A stretch of 42,983 bases of DNA. It comes from JBCAXA01 sp039183535. Its GTDB lineage: Bacteria > Pseudomonadota > Gammaproteobacteria > Steroidobacterales > Woeseiaceae. Location of the stretch: positions 1 through 42,983 of the forward strand of contig JBCDBO010000024.1 in NCBI GenBank assembly GCA_039183535.1, in the 5' to 3' direction. Shown piece by piece: positions 16,324 through 25,429 of this stretch. The translations under genes were made by a program, and so were the position numbers. The notes under the pieces were generated by a model, which did not search any database, was not told the origin of the DNA, and saw only the letters and a program-made list of their open reading frames with translations. Every line of letters begins with the position of its first letter. Position 1 is the stretch's first letter.

Positions 16324-16955
16324 CAAGACTCGCCATCCCATCTGTGAAGACCAACGCTGCTTCGCGCTGCGTCGACTGTGGCGGTGACAATAGCGCGGAA
16401 TTGCTCCGGCTCGCCGAGAACACCTAGCAGCACCTGCGCCTTCGCCGCGAGCTGACGCTGCCATTCCGTACCCGGCGACGCACCAGCAACGAACGTCAAT
16501 GCGGCGTTGGCTTCGTCGCGAGTACCGTTCAACCCGAAAATAACGCCCGCATAATACCGTGCCCACAAGGACTCTGGAGCATTGCGGCGATAGTGCTGCG
16601 AGGCCAACTGCAACGAGCCAACGCGCCGGCGCATCTGTTCAACTTCGACTGCCGCCCGCGCAACCAGTGCTTCGGCGTCTTGGCGAAACTGAGTATCGTG
16701 CTCGTACTCGATGAATGGCGTATCGACCCGGTAGCCCACATCAAAACCCAAGTGGGACGTATCGTGCAATAACCAACTGGCCCCAACATTGAGATAACTG
16801 CCCGCCGTCTCCGGATCTGCTTGGAACTCGACAACGACCAACCACCACCCGTGATCGTCTAACCAAATTCGCGATGAGCCACGGCGCTGCAGACCCAGTG
16901 GTTTCAGTCCAGCGCAAGCGAGCCCATTGAGTATTTTGTTGTCATTCCTGACCAC
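16320..16955 (-). CDS. Conserved hypothetical protein
   Basis: The 211-residue product starts at a GTG (16955). Its first third (ILNGLACAGLKPLGLQRRGSSRIWLDDHGWW, then LVVVEFQADP and YLNVGASWLLH) resembles a family of uncharacterised bacterial proteins that I recognise only as DUF4304-like in general layout. The rest is helical, with an acidic and arginine-rich stretch (FRQDAEALVARAAVEVEQMRRRV). No catalytic motif is visible. Its stop overlaps the expected GTG start of the DUF5996-like gene. The Shine-Dalgarno is weak, so the start may be shifted. Confidence 0.75.
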   Translation of the reverse strand: MVRNDNKILNGLACAGLKPLGLQRRGSSRIWLDDHGWWLVVVEFQADPETAGSYLNVGASWLLHDTSHLGFDVGYRVDTPFIEYEHDTQFRQDAEALVARAAVEVEQMRRRVGSLQLASQHYRRNAPESLWARYYAGVIFGLNGTRDEANAALTFVAGASPGTEWQRQLAAKAQVLLGVLGEPEQFRAIVTATVDAARSSVGLHRWDGESW

Positions 16956-16985
16956 GAGCGATTGTGCTTATCCGGCGCCTTACGA

Positions 16986-17223
16986 TTAATCATGATCAGA
17001 ACCGACGAACCCGCGCCAATCCCGGATGAACATGACGACAACCCACGGTCCGAGTATCGCCATAAACGCGAACATCGTAAGGAATAGACCGCCCGCAATG
17101 CGACTACCGCCGTTGTTCAACGAATAAACGTCGAAGAAGCTGCTGTCGGCGCTGCCGAGCAGATACCTTCCGGGCTGCTCGGTAAGCGCCAGGACCGAAA
17201 CTACGCTCTATCGTTTGATCCAA
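16986..17223 (-). pseudogene. Small membrane protein reading frame with apparent single-base frameshift near its start
   Basis: An open frame at 16986-17207 encodes a protein-like sequence (LALTEQPGRYLLGS, then FFDVYSLNNGGSRIAGG, and a transmembrane stretch LFLTMFAFMAILGPWVVVMF) ending in RDWRG. It has no start codon: a stop lies at 17208-17210. In the neighbouring frame a TTG at 17221-17223 starts MDQTIERSF. Removing one G of the pair at 17195-17196 joins the two into a natural ~77-residue protein with one membrane helix. This is either a frameshifted gene or a sequencing error. It sits between the VOC gene and the conserved hypothetical gene, same strand. The family is unknown. Confidence 0.45.
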
Positions 17224-17275
17224 ATAAATGCTGCGACCTACACAAACAAACTACGACCCCACCGGGCACAACGGA

Positions 17276-17665
17276 TCACTCCGTTTTGTGTTGATAGATC
17301 TGAATAAGGTTACCGCAGGTATCAGCGAACACGGCGATCCACACAGTCCCCGCGTCGGTCGGCTCCATCGTAAAGGCGACGTTATGCGATTTGAGTCGTT
17401 TGACCTCTGCCTCCAAATCGTCGACTTCAAATCCGGTTATTGGGATGCCTTGTTCGAGCAACGATTCCTGGTAGGCCTTAGAGGCTGGGTTCACGTTCGG
17501 CTCGAGTGACAACTCGGTGTCATTGCCCTCCGGCGAGATGACCGAGATCCAGCGGAACTCACCGACCGGAATATCCTGTTTTTTTTCAAAGCCGAGCACA
17601 TCGGTGTAGAAGTCGAGCGCTTTTTGTTGCTCGTCGACGGGAATGGCGGTCATCTTAATTTTCAT
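17276..17665 (-). CDS. VOC (glyoxalase/bleomycin-resistance fold) family protein
   Basis: The 129-residue protein has the duplicated VOC fold: AIPVDEQQKALDFYTDVLGFE at the N-terminus, a middle TELSLEPN, and the second module AVFADTCGNLIQIYQH at the C-terminus. VOC proteins act as glyoxalases, dioxygenases or antibiotic-binding proteins; the substrate here cannot be told from the sequence. It follows an AraC-type regulator gene by 39 nt on the same strand, a common arrangement for such pairs. Confidence 0.92.
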   Translation of the reverse strand: MKIKMTAIPVDEQQKALDFYTDVLGFEKKQDIPVGEFRWISVISPEGNDTELSLEPNVNPASKAYQESLLEQGIPITGFEVDDLEAEVKRLKSHNVAFTMEPTDAGTVWIAVFADTCGNLIQIYQHKTE

Positions 17666-17704
17666 GGTAGTAACCTTCGCTAGCGGGTAAATCGCCTGTC
17701 TTAC

Positions 17705-18136
17705 TTATTTTGGCACGACATCGCTTCTCGAATTGTGCGCTTGTGTCTCCCACGCAGCTCGCAACAACTCCATGCATCCCGGCGCCCGAGTCCGTCCTGT
17801 GCCAAGCACGCGTTGCCGGAATTGCTGCGGCGAGTACCCGAACCGCGCCCTGAACCGAGCACTAAAGCTCCCGAGACTCGAAAAGCCCACGGCCATACAG
17901 ACATCGGTCACCGACTCGGTCCCACTGGCAAGCAACTGCTTCGCCCGCTCAAGTCGAGCTCGAGTTCGAAACTGGCCCGGCGTTTCACCGAACAATGCGT
18001 TGAATTGGCGGATAAAGTGAAACCGGGACATCAGCGCCGTTCGCGCGGCGGCGTCGATCGAGTCATCCGGACCTGTCGCCTGGCGAAGTTGGTCTCGTGC
18101 CCGACATAGTCGTCGCAAGTGTTTCTGCGTGAGCAT
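17705..18136 (-). CDS. AraC-family helix-turn-helix transcriptional regulator
   Basis: The 143-residue protein is little more than an AraC DNA-binding domain. Two helix-turn-helix motifs are visible, in ALMSRFHFIRQFNALFGETPGQF and in VTDVCMAVGFSSLGSFSARFRARFGYSPQQFRQ, the latter being the family signature. No separate effector-binding domain is present. It starts 7 nt after the nuclease stop and precedes the VOC gene, so it probably regulates this operon. It has an AGTAGG-like ribosome-binding site before the ATG. Confidence 0.94.
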   Translation of the reverse strand: MLTQKHLRRLCRARDQLRQATGPDDSIDAAARTALMSRFHFIRQFNALFGETPGQFRTRARLERAKQLLASGTESVTDVCMAVGFSSLGSFSARFRARFGYSPQQFRQRVLGTGRTRAPGCMELLRAAWETQAHNSRSDVVPK

Positions 18137-18143
18137 CGCGAAC

Positions 18144-20327
18144 CTACTTCGGCGCTTGATTATCCGCCAAGCTGTCGCGGCGAGCGTCGTTAATCATAAA
18201 CAACAACTCAGCAGCGGCCTCGGCATCGCAAAGCGCGCGGTGGTGCTGGCGCAGTGGAACATGGAATTCATCGCAGAGTGCACGTAACGAGTATGAAGAC
18301 AGGCCGGGGTAAAAGCGTCGCATTTGCGCGCAGGTACACAGCTTCGGCGCGCGGAATGAGCGGCCTAGGCGCGCGAATTCGCCGCGCACAAATCGATAAT
18401 CAAACCCAACGTTGTGGGCAACGAAGATCGAATCAGAAAGGAATACTTCAATTTCATCCGCTTTTTCTGCAAAGGTCGGTGCAGACGCCACCATCGCCTC
18501 AGTGATACCGGTTAGTCGTGATATGGACGATGGGATCGCGCGCTGTGGGTGCAATAGCGTTTGGTAGCGGTCAATAACCTGACCGCCTTGGACCCTAACC
18601 GCTGCAAACTCGGTGATGCGGTGATTCTCGCCACGACCGCCCGTCGTTTCGACGTCGACGACAGCGAACGTTTGTTCTGGGTCGACACTCCATTGAACAC
18701 GCACGAGTCGTGCGGCGAACCCTGCTGCTCGAAGCTCTTCTATCCGCTGCCATTGGCTGCGCCGGAGCTGGTCACCTTCAGCTTTGACTTCAATGAATTC
18801 GATGCCGGCGTCACCCAGTACGAAAAGATCGGGCCAACCATGTCGGTAGGCACGAAAATCTGCGCTCATCGCCACCAAAATACGCGCCAATGCGCCGTTC
18901 GGAGCTGCACGGACCAACGCCGTGACGAGCTCCAAGGTATCGCGCCGCCAACGAAATACACCATTGGCCTGCCCATACGCACCGACCGCCGTTTTAGTCA
19001 GTGCCCGTATCAGTCGTTCGGGCGACTCACACAGTGAGAGACGCTCAGCGATCGGCGTGGCTAGGCGACTCGAAAACGTCCCATCGACCAAACTAGCCGG
19101 CAGCGACTCGAACGGAGAGTGCGCCGGCTCCGTCGCGACAAGGTCCCAAAATAAGAGTCCAAACAACGATCGCCACAATCGATTTTCGACTCGCACGGCC
19201 CGTTTTCCGAGCCGCTCGAAATGAACAACGACAGCCTCTTCTGGGCAACCGAGCAATGCTTGATCCGCAGTAACCACTTCCGCGTCACGCAGAAAATCCG
19301 TGCGACGACTAACGCGCTGGCCGCGAAATTTGCGGGCGAGAAGGTCTTCGGCAACGAGCTGCTCCTCACTGCTGCGCGGCGCGGCGACCCGCTCGGTGAG
19401 TAAGCGCTCCGCGGCATCGCGTTGTTCGGTCGCAACGAGGCAACGCACGGCACCTGTTAGGCAGTCGCCGGTCTCACCGTGACGGTACGCGGCTAAGGCC
19501 GTTACAAGATCATGGGCACGTTCAGCCTCGCGGCCACAGCGCTTCGCGAGTTTATCGCGCAAGCGCATGGCGGCCGTGCCGACAGCGGCCGGCCACGTCG
19601 TTTGCGGTGGCGATGACTCGGCCAGTGCTTGGGCGTAAAAAAAACAGCTTCTCGCCTCGTCGAGGTCGGCGAATCGCGGCTCGTAGTCCGCTTCGTCTGC
19701 ACGGGTACGCAATATTCCGAGATCACGCATTGTGAATGCCGATAAGCCTGACCGGTATGCGCCAAAGTAGAGGAATGTTAGGTACTTGACCGTCTGCACG
19801 TAGCATTGCGTAAAAAGTGTACTGGCGACACCTGCGACGAATTCCGCTGGGTCGCAGTGCGCTCGTACAAGGTCGACGTAGTCGGCCTTGCGTAAGCCAC
19901 GCGCGACACCAGGTAGCACCTGTCGCAGGTAGCGCAACAACTCGTCCCGGGTCGCGAGCGTTAGAACGTCATCACGGTGTTCGGGCTGCGCGGCACACAG
20001 CCACCGCTTGTCGATCAGTGCCGTCAGTGCACGTGGCAAATCGCCGATCTCGGGATAGACGAGCCGGCTGCGGCGAAAGACACGGCCTTTGCGACTGGCC
20101 AAACGGGTGTACAAACAGCGCTCGTCCAGCGACAACTGCGGGAAATCGGCCAGAAAGCGCCGCGCGGCGGCGTCCAAGACAGGTTCGTAGTGGCGCGCAA
20201 CGAAACGCAGCATTTCTTCGAAGTGCTGCAGATAATACCGCTCTGGGAGCGGCTGACTGGCGCGTCGGCGTCGAGGTTCCTGAGTTTGATCGAAACTATC
20301 TAGCACAGCCGTAACCGAGTGAGGCAT
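18144..20327 (-). CDS. FAN1-like VRR-NUC nuclease fused to a DEDDh (DnaQ-type) exonuclease
   Basis: The protein (727 residues from the ATG at 20327) has an N-terminal helical region like bacterial FAN1, then a VRR-NUC nuclease domain. Its PD-(D/E)xK residues appear as P499-D500 in HGWPDLFV and E513-V-K515 in EFIEVKAEG, with an RRSQWQRIEELR helix following. A DEDDh exonuclease domain follows at about 552-717: D558 and E560 in VVDVETTG, then FVAHNVGFDYRFV, and HHRALCDAEAAAE with the final H and D. FAN1-type enzymes cleave flap and interstrand-crosslink structures. The exonuclease would trim one strand. It is divergent from the S9 peptidase with an 86-nt gap. Confidence 0.9.
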   Translation of the reverse strand: MPHSVTAVLDSFDQTQEPRRRRASQPLPERYYLQHFEEMLRFVARHYEPVLDAAARRFLADFPQLSLDERCLYTRLASRKGRVFRRSRLVYPEIGDLPRALTALIDKRWLCAAQPEHRDDVLTLATRDELLRYLRQVLPGVARGLRKADYVDLVRAHCDPAEFVAGVASTLFTQCYVQTVKYLTFLYFGAYRSGLSAFTMRDLGILRTRADEADYEPRFADLDEARSCFFYAQALAESSPPQTTWPAAVGTAAMRLRDKLAKRCGREAERAHDLVTALAAYRHGETGDCLTGAVRCLVATEQRDAAERLLTERVAAPRSSEEQLVAEDLLARKFRGQRVSRRTDFLRDAEVVTADQALLGCPEEAVVVHFERLGKRAVRVENRLWRSLFGLLFWDLVATEPAHSPFESLPASLVDGTFSSRLATPIAERLSLCESPERLIRALTKTAVGAYGQANGVFRWRRDTLELVTALVRAAPNGALARILVAMSADFRAYRHGWPDLFVLGDAGIEFIEVKAEGDQLRRSQWQRIEELRAAGFAARLVRVQWSVDPEQTFAVVDVETTGGRGENHRITEFAAVRVQGGQVIDRYQTLLHPQRAIPSSISRLTGITEAMVASAPTFAEKADEIEVFLSDSIFVAHNVGFDYRFVRGEFARLGRSFRAPKLCTCAQMRRFYPGLSSYSLRALCDEFHVPLRQHHRALCDAEAAAELLFMINDARRDSLADNQAPK

Positions 20328-20413
20328 ACGCAGAATACAGCGGGTCGGGCTTGCAGCGGTAGCGGGACGGACGAGGTAAGCTCTCGGCAAGAATTTTCCT
20401 GAGGAAAGACCCG

Positions 20414-22846
20414 ATGTTGCGCTATTGCTGGCTTGTTGTGCTTGCCACGGCCGCTATTGCAGCGGCCGACGACTACCCGCTCAAGATGATCACGGCCGAC
20501 CCAGACTGGATCGGTAACGAGCCGCAGAACGCCTACTTTAGTGACGACGGCGCTGTCGTTTACTTCGATGCCCAGCGCGCCGGCGAGAGTTTTAACGATC
20601 GCTATGCCGTGCCGGCTGACGGATCGGCACCGGCGAGCATTGTCGCCGATGAGGTACCGGTCGAGTCGTCGAACAGGACCCGGGTAATCAGCCCGAACGG
20701 TTCTATGGTTGCATGGACGGCCAACGGCGATGTGTTTCTCCGTGGGATCGACTCCGACACGGTCGTACAGGTAACGCAAACCACCGTCCGGGAATCGGCG
20801 GTCATGTTTTTGAACGACGGACGACTCGCGTTTTTGTCCGCCGATCGCTATCGACTGTACGACCCGTTCCTCGCTGGCGTAACGGCTAGCCCGGAGCGCG
20901 GCTACACCAAACTGGCCGATTTCGCCGACATACGATTTAGCGACGACCCAGCGGCCGAGGCACCATTCGATACCTTGCGCGCTAACCAGGCTCGGCTTTA
21001 TTCGATGGTCGTCGAGGATGCACGGCGCGAGCGGGCGGCCAAAGCCACGGCTGCCGCCCGACAACAGGCGAGCCCGAATGGCGCGCCGTTACCCGTCTAC
21101 GCTGGCGACAAGATTGAAGCGACCGCTCGGGCATTGTCACCGAACGGACAGCACATGGTGCTCGTGACGCAGCCGGCCAATTACGACGGTGGCCCGACCG
21201 GGCTGATGCCGAATTACGTGACGGCGAGCGGACAAACCGAGACAACCAAGCTGCGCAGCCGCGTGGGGCGGACGCTTCCAGCGCCACAAACCGCCTGGCT
21301 TTACAACAGCGCAACAGAGTCATTGGTAGCGATCGATTTTTCGTCGTTGCCAGGGATTGATAAGGACCCACTGGCGAGACTTCGAAAATCTGCGCTCGAT
21401 TGGCATGTCGAGCGCGGCGCCGAGCGCGATGAGGTGGCAGCGCTTCTCGAGCCGCCGGAGCAACGCGCTGTCCATATCGAACAGATTCACTGGCACTCAG
21501 GCGGCGACACCGTCGCGCTGCAAGTGCACTCGATCGATAACAAGGATCGGTGGATCGTAACGGTCAACGTGGCAGACGGCCGACCCCGCACGCAACACCG
21601 GCTCACCGATGACGCGTGGATAAACTACCTGCATAACGATATGGGTTGGATCCCTGGAACCGACACGCTGTGGTTTCTGTCCGAAGAGTCCGGCTTCTCG
21701 CAGCTCTACACAAAAGCGCTCGATGCGCGGCGCCATCGCGCGCTGACCACTGGCGACTATGTCATCTCAAACGTGACGGCGACGCGTGATGGGCGCTACC
21801 TCGTCTTCGTCGCCAATGCCGACATGCCCTCGGTATATGAGATTCATCGTGTCAGTACCACCGACGGGACGATCGAAGCACTGACGGCTTTGGGCGGTGT
21901 GAATACGTATTTCCTATCGCTCGATGATACGCAGCTCGGTATCTCGCACTCGGAAATGGATAGGCACCCGGATTTGTTTGCAAAACCGTTTGACACGAGC
22001 ACAGCGCCCGTACGCTTGACCGATACCGTATCGGCCGAGTTCAAAGCGGTCGATTGGATTATTCCGTCGATCGTCGCGGTTCCGTCGTCCGACGTTGACG
22101 CACCGATCTACAGCAAGATTTATTTGCCACCGAATTACTCGGCCGACCAGCGCTGGCCGGCCGTCATGTTTGTTCATGGCGCTGGGTACACGCAAAACGC
22201 CCACGCGGGCTGGCCGTATTACTTCCGCGAGTTCATGTTCCACAGCTTGCTGGCTGAGCGTGGCTTCGTCGTGATCGATATGGACTATCGTGCATCGCGC
22301 GGTTATGGCCGGGACTGGCGAACGGCGATCTATCGCAACATGGGTCGACCGGAGCTGGCCGATTTTGCCGATGGTATCGACTATTTGGCCGAGAACTACA
22401 ACGTCGAACGGCAGCGGATAGGGATCTACGGCGGCAGCTACGGCGGCTTCATGACGTTCATGGCGCTGTTTTTAGAACCGGATCTATTCGCCGCCGGTGC
22501 TGCGCTCCGGCCGGTGGCCGATTGGCAGCACTACAACCATGGATACACGTCGAACATCCTTAATACACCGCTGATCGACCCCGAGGCGTACGTTACTAGC
22601 TCACCAATCCATTACACCGACGGCTTGGCAAAACCGTTGTTGATCGCAGCAGGAATGCAGGACGATAACGTGTTTTTTCAGGATAGCGTGTTGGTCGTTC
22701 AGCGCTTACAGGAACTGGGCAAAGAGGATTTCGAGCTCGCCGCCTACCCGCTCGACCCGCACGGGTTCGTGCACGCAGAGGCCTGGCTTGATGAATACCG
22801 GCGCATTCTAAGGCTGATGGAGAGGCATGTCTTAGCGGCGCCGTAG
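20414..22846 (+). CDS. Secreted prolyl-oligopeptidase-type (S9) serine peptidase
   Basis: The 810-residue protein has a Sec signal peptide (LVVLATAAIAAA), a beta-propeller N-terminal region with repeated WD-like strands, and the alpha/beta hydrolase domain at the end. The catalytic triad is S675 (GGSYGG), D750 (GMQDDN) and H783 (PHGF). The DPP-IV/S9-type AAGMQDDNV and ASRGYG motifs are also present. It presumably removes peptides from the N-terminus of oligopeptides in the periplasm or outside. The ribosome-binding site GAGGAAAG precedes the ATG. The FAN1-like gene diverges upstream. Confidence 0.94.
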   Translation: MLRYCWLVVLATAAIAAADDYPLKMITADPDWIGNEPQNAYFSDDGAVVYFDAQRAGESFNDRYAVPADGSAPASIVADEVPVESSNRTRVISPNGSMVAWTANGDVFLRGIDSDTVVQVTQTTVRESAVMFLNDGRLAFLSADRYRLYDPFLAGVTASPERGYTKLADFADIRFSDDPAAEAPFDTLRANQARLYSMVVEDARRERAAKATAAARQQASPNGAPLPVYAGDKIEATARALSPNGQHMVLVTQPANYDGGPTGLMPNYVTASGQTETTKLRSRVGRTLPAPQTAWLYNSATESLVAIDFSSLPGIDKDPLARLRKSALDWHVERGAERDEVAALLEPPEQRAVHIEQIHWHSGGDTVALQVHSIDNKDRWIVTVNVADGRPRTQHRLTDDAWINYLHNDMGWIPGTDTLWFLSEESGFSQLYTKALDARRHRALTTGDYVISNVTATRDGRYLVFVANADMPSVYEIHRVSTTDGTIEALTALGGVNTYFLSLDDTQLGISHSEMDRHPDLFAKPFDTSTAPVRLTDTVSAEFKAVDWIIPSIVAVPSSDVDAPIYSKIYLPPNYSADQRWPAVMFVHGAGYTQNAHAGWPYYFREFMFHSLLAERGFVVIDMDYRASRGYGRDWRTAIYRNMGRPELADFADGIDYLAENYNVERQRIGIYGGSYGGFMTFMALFLEPDLFAAGAALRPVADWQHYNHGYTSNILNTPLIDPEAYVTSSPIHYTDGLAKPLLIAAGMQDDNVFFQDSVLVVQRLQELGKEDFELAAYPLDPHGFVHAEAWLDEYRRILRLMERHVLAAP

Positions 22847-22943
22847 CGTCTTCACAGACTGTTCACAACTGAATCACCGGGCATTCACGGCAACGTTCAT
22901 ATCGTCCGCGGCGTTTACTCGCCTTTCGACAAGGAAATTTGCT

Positions 22944-24392
22944 ATGCCTCAAACAATGCTGCATCGCAGCAGGTTGCCGCTCCTCGGCATCGCTGCGATC
23001 GTCGGCCTCGCTGCCTGCGATAACGACAATGACTCAGCACCGGTCATTAACCTGCCACCGGCTACCGCTGAAGTTCGTGTCATTCACGCCTCTCCGGACG
23101 CGCCAGCCGTCAACGTCTCGCTTAACGGCACTGTCGCGATTTCTGACCTCGATTACGGCGAAAGCTCCGGCTATGCCACTGTCGATGCGGCCGACTACGA
23201 CATCGTCGTCGAGGGTATTATCCCAGGGGGCAACGCGGATGTGATCACCGTCAATGCGTTCCCACTGCCGCGAAACGCACGCGCAACCGTGTTGGCCGTA
23301 GGCGATGTCGCTAACATTGCGGCGTTACCGGTCGACGAGTCAGCCACAACGCCGACCAGCACCCAGGTGTCGGTAGCCGTTGTCCACGCCGCGCCGGCCG
23401 CGCCGACCGTCGATATTTTCGTCACTGACCCGGCTGCCGATATCACCGGTATGATGCCGACCGCGACGCTGTCGTTCGAGGAAAGCGCCGACGCTGGCTC
23501 ATTGTCAGCAGGCCCAGTCCGTATTCGCGCGACCGCTGGCGGCAATGTTGTCTATGACACCGGTACCGTCGATCTAGCGTCGTTTGCGGGCAATCGGTTA
23601 TTCATCGCCGCCATCGCAACGACAACAGCGACCGAGCAAGCCGCCTCGCCGATCAAGTTGTTGGTTGCTACCGATACCGACGCTGTGACGCTGCTTGACG
23701 CAGGGACGCAGGTCGGCGCCAAAGTCGTACATGCATCGCCCGATGCGGGTACCGCTGCTGGCGGTCCTGTCGAGGTCTTCGCTACCAGTGCCGCGTTGGG
23801 TGCCGATCCGGTAGAGCTCATTGACGCGTTCGCGTACACGGATATCGTTCCGGCAGCGGATACGTACGTTGCTGTTCCGGCAGGCGACTACGTCTTCGAC
23901 GTTGCGCCGAATACGGACACGATCGGCGACTCAGTATTCACGTCTGGCTCACTGACACTGGGTGCAGGTCAAGACTTCACCGTCATTGCTGCGGGCCGCG
24001 TTGCTGCGACGCCTGCATTTACGCTACTTGTTGCGGCGGATGACAACCGTCCGGTTGCCACCGAAGCACGCGTCAAAGTCATCCACGCAGCTCCGGCGGC
24101 CGGTACCGTCGACGTCTATGTCACGCCCGCCGGCACGTTATCGGTCGCAGATGCTGAGAACGGCAATGCGATGCCATTACTCGATGACTTCGAATTCGGC
24201 ACTGTGACGCCGGAGCCTGTCGCCGTTGCGCCAGGTGATTACGACATTCGGGTCGTCGCCGGTGGTAGTGCTGCCATCAATATCGAAGGGTTTACACTGG
24301 CAGCTGGCACTGCGGCCAACGTCATTGCTCGTGGTCCGCTTGAGCCGGCCGGTGCACCGACCGACTTCAGTGTCATCGTGACGACCAACTAG
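22944..24392 (+). CDS. DUF4397 repeat lipoprotein
   Basis: The 482-residue protein starts with a lipoprotein signal (LGIAAIVGLAAC, lipidated Cys 25). The mature part carries four copies of a domain with the DUF4397 hallmark, VxVxHAxPxAPxVxV: VRVIHASPDAPAVNV (about 44), VAVVHAAPAAPTVDI (about 144), AKVVHASPDAG (about 258) and VKVIHAAPAAGTVDV (about 376). The domain is a beta-sandwich of unknown function in exported proteins. The AAGGAAA site before the ATG is a good ribosome-binding site. A strong terminator follows. No enzymatic residues are evident. Confidence 0.9.
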   Translation: MPQTMLHRSRLPLLGIAAIVGLAACDNDNDSAPVINLPPATAEVRVIHASPDAPAVNVSLNGTVAISDLDYGESSGYATVDAADYDIVVEGIIPGGNADVITVNAFPLPRNARATVLAVGDVANIAALPVDESATTPTSTQVSVAVVHAAPAAPTVDIFVTDPAADITGMMPTATLSFEESADAGSLSAGPVRIRATAGGNVVYDTGTVDLASFAGNRLFIAAIATTTATEQAASPIKLLVATDTDAVTLLDAGTQVGAKVVHASPDAGTAAGGPVEVFATSAALGADPVELIDAFAYTDIVPAADTYVAVPAGDYVFDVAPNTDTIGDSVFTSGSLTLGAGQDFTVIAAGRVAATPAFTLLVAADDNRPVATEARVKVIHAAPAAGTVDVYVTPAGTLSVADAENGNAMPLLDDFEFGTVTPEPVAVAPGDYDIRVVAGGSAAINIEGFTLAAGTAANVIARGPLEPAGAPTDFSVIVTTN

Positions 24393-24414
24393 GTCCGGCG
24401 ATAAATGCACGATG

Positions 24415-24442
24415 AAAGGGCCCTGCGGGGCCCTTTCTTTTT
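24415..24442 (+). terminator. Rho-independent terminator between the DUF4397 gene and qor
   Basis: AAAGGGCCC (24415-24423) and GGGCCCTTT (24428-24436) form a perfect 9-bp stem with a TGCG loop, followed by CTTTTT. It is 22 nt after the DUF4397 stop. Because the stem is flanked by A and T residues, it may also terminate the convergent qor transcript. Confidence 0.93.
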
Positions 24443-24451
24443 GGTCGGGCG

Positions 24452-25429
24452 TCAGGGGATTAGAACGGTACTGCCAACCGTTGATCGCGATTCCAACGCC
24501 GTATGCGCTTGGGCCGCATCTTTCAGCGCGACCTCGGTTGGTGGCTGGATGCGGATCACGCCATCGGCAATATGTCGATACAACTCGGCAGCGCCCGCCT
24601 GCAACCAATCCCGATCCGCGGTGTAGTGAAACAAGGTTGGCCGCTGCAAGCGCAGTGAGCCACGGGCCAAATCCGCTATTTTGAATTTGCTCGCGGGGCC
24701 CGAGGACTGGCCAAAGCTAACCAGTGTTCCGAACCGTTGCAGGCAGTCGAGACTGCCCGGGTAGGTGTCTTTCCCGACACCGTCATAGACCGCATTAACG
24801 CCCTCGCCGTTGGTTAGGCGCTCAACTTCGCGCACGAACGACCCCTCGCGGTAGTTGATCGCGTATTCATAGCCAAAATCTCGCGCGAGTGCGCACTTCT
24901 CCTCGCTGCCCGCCGTCCCAATTGCGCTGACCCCGAGGGCTTGCAGCCATTGTCCGGCGATCAAGCCGACGCCTCCGGCGGCGGCGTGGAAGAGAACGGT
25001 ATCGCCAGACCGAGCCGCATAGCTGTCGAAAATCAGGTACCGAACCGTAAGTCCCTTAAGACAACTGGCGGCAGCCGTAATGTCATCGACCGCATCGGGT
25101 AGCGGCACGAGTAGATCGGCGGCGAAGGTGCGGTGGCTCTGGTAAGCGTTAAACGGCGCAGCGTAGACAACACGCTGGCCAACCGATAACCCGCTAACCC
25201 CGTCACCAAGCGCCTCGATGACAGCGGCCGCCTCGGCACCGATAACAAAGTCGGTTTTGGTCGGTGTCGGGTAAAGGCCGGTGCGGTTGTAAACATCGAT
25301 AAAGTTAAGGCCAATCGCCGTGTGTCGGAGGAGCACTTCACCGGCGGCTGGCTGTGGAACGGCAATGTCCTCAACAGCGAATTGATCGACACCGCCCGGT
25401 TCACGAACAACAACACGGTAGGCTGACAC
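24452..25429 (-). CDS. qor: NADPH:quinone oxidoreductase (zeta-crystallin type)
   Basis: I chose the GTG at 25429 because a GAGAG site precedes it and the family N-terminus (YRVVVREPGG) follows immediately; the frame continues upstream in non-family sequence. The 325-residue protein matches Qor (327 in E. coli). Landmarks are IGLNFIDVYNRTGLYP, VIGAEAAAVIEALG and the dinucleotide motif AAAGGVGLIAG. No structural-zinc Cys cluster is visible, as expected for Qor. It reduces quinones with NADPH, probably a defence against redox stress. It is divergent from the SDR gene. Confidence 0.95.
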   Translation of the reverse strand: MSAYRVVVREPGGVDQFAVEDIAVPQPAAGEVLLRHTAIGLNFIDVYNRTGLYPTPTKTDFVIGAEAAAVIEALGDGVSGLSVGQRVVYAAPFNAYQSHRTFAADLLVPLPDAVDDITAAASCLKGLTVRYLIFDSYAARSGDTVLFHAAAGGVGLIAGQWLQALGVSAIGTAGSEEKCALARDFGYEYAINYREGSFVREVERLTNGEGVNAVYDGVGKDTYPGSLDCLQRFGTLVSFGQSSGPASKFKIADLARGSLRLQRPTLFHYTADRDWLQAGAAELYRHIADGVIRIQPPTEVALKDAAQAHTALESRSTVGSTVLIP

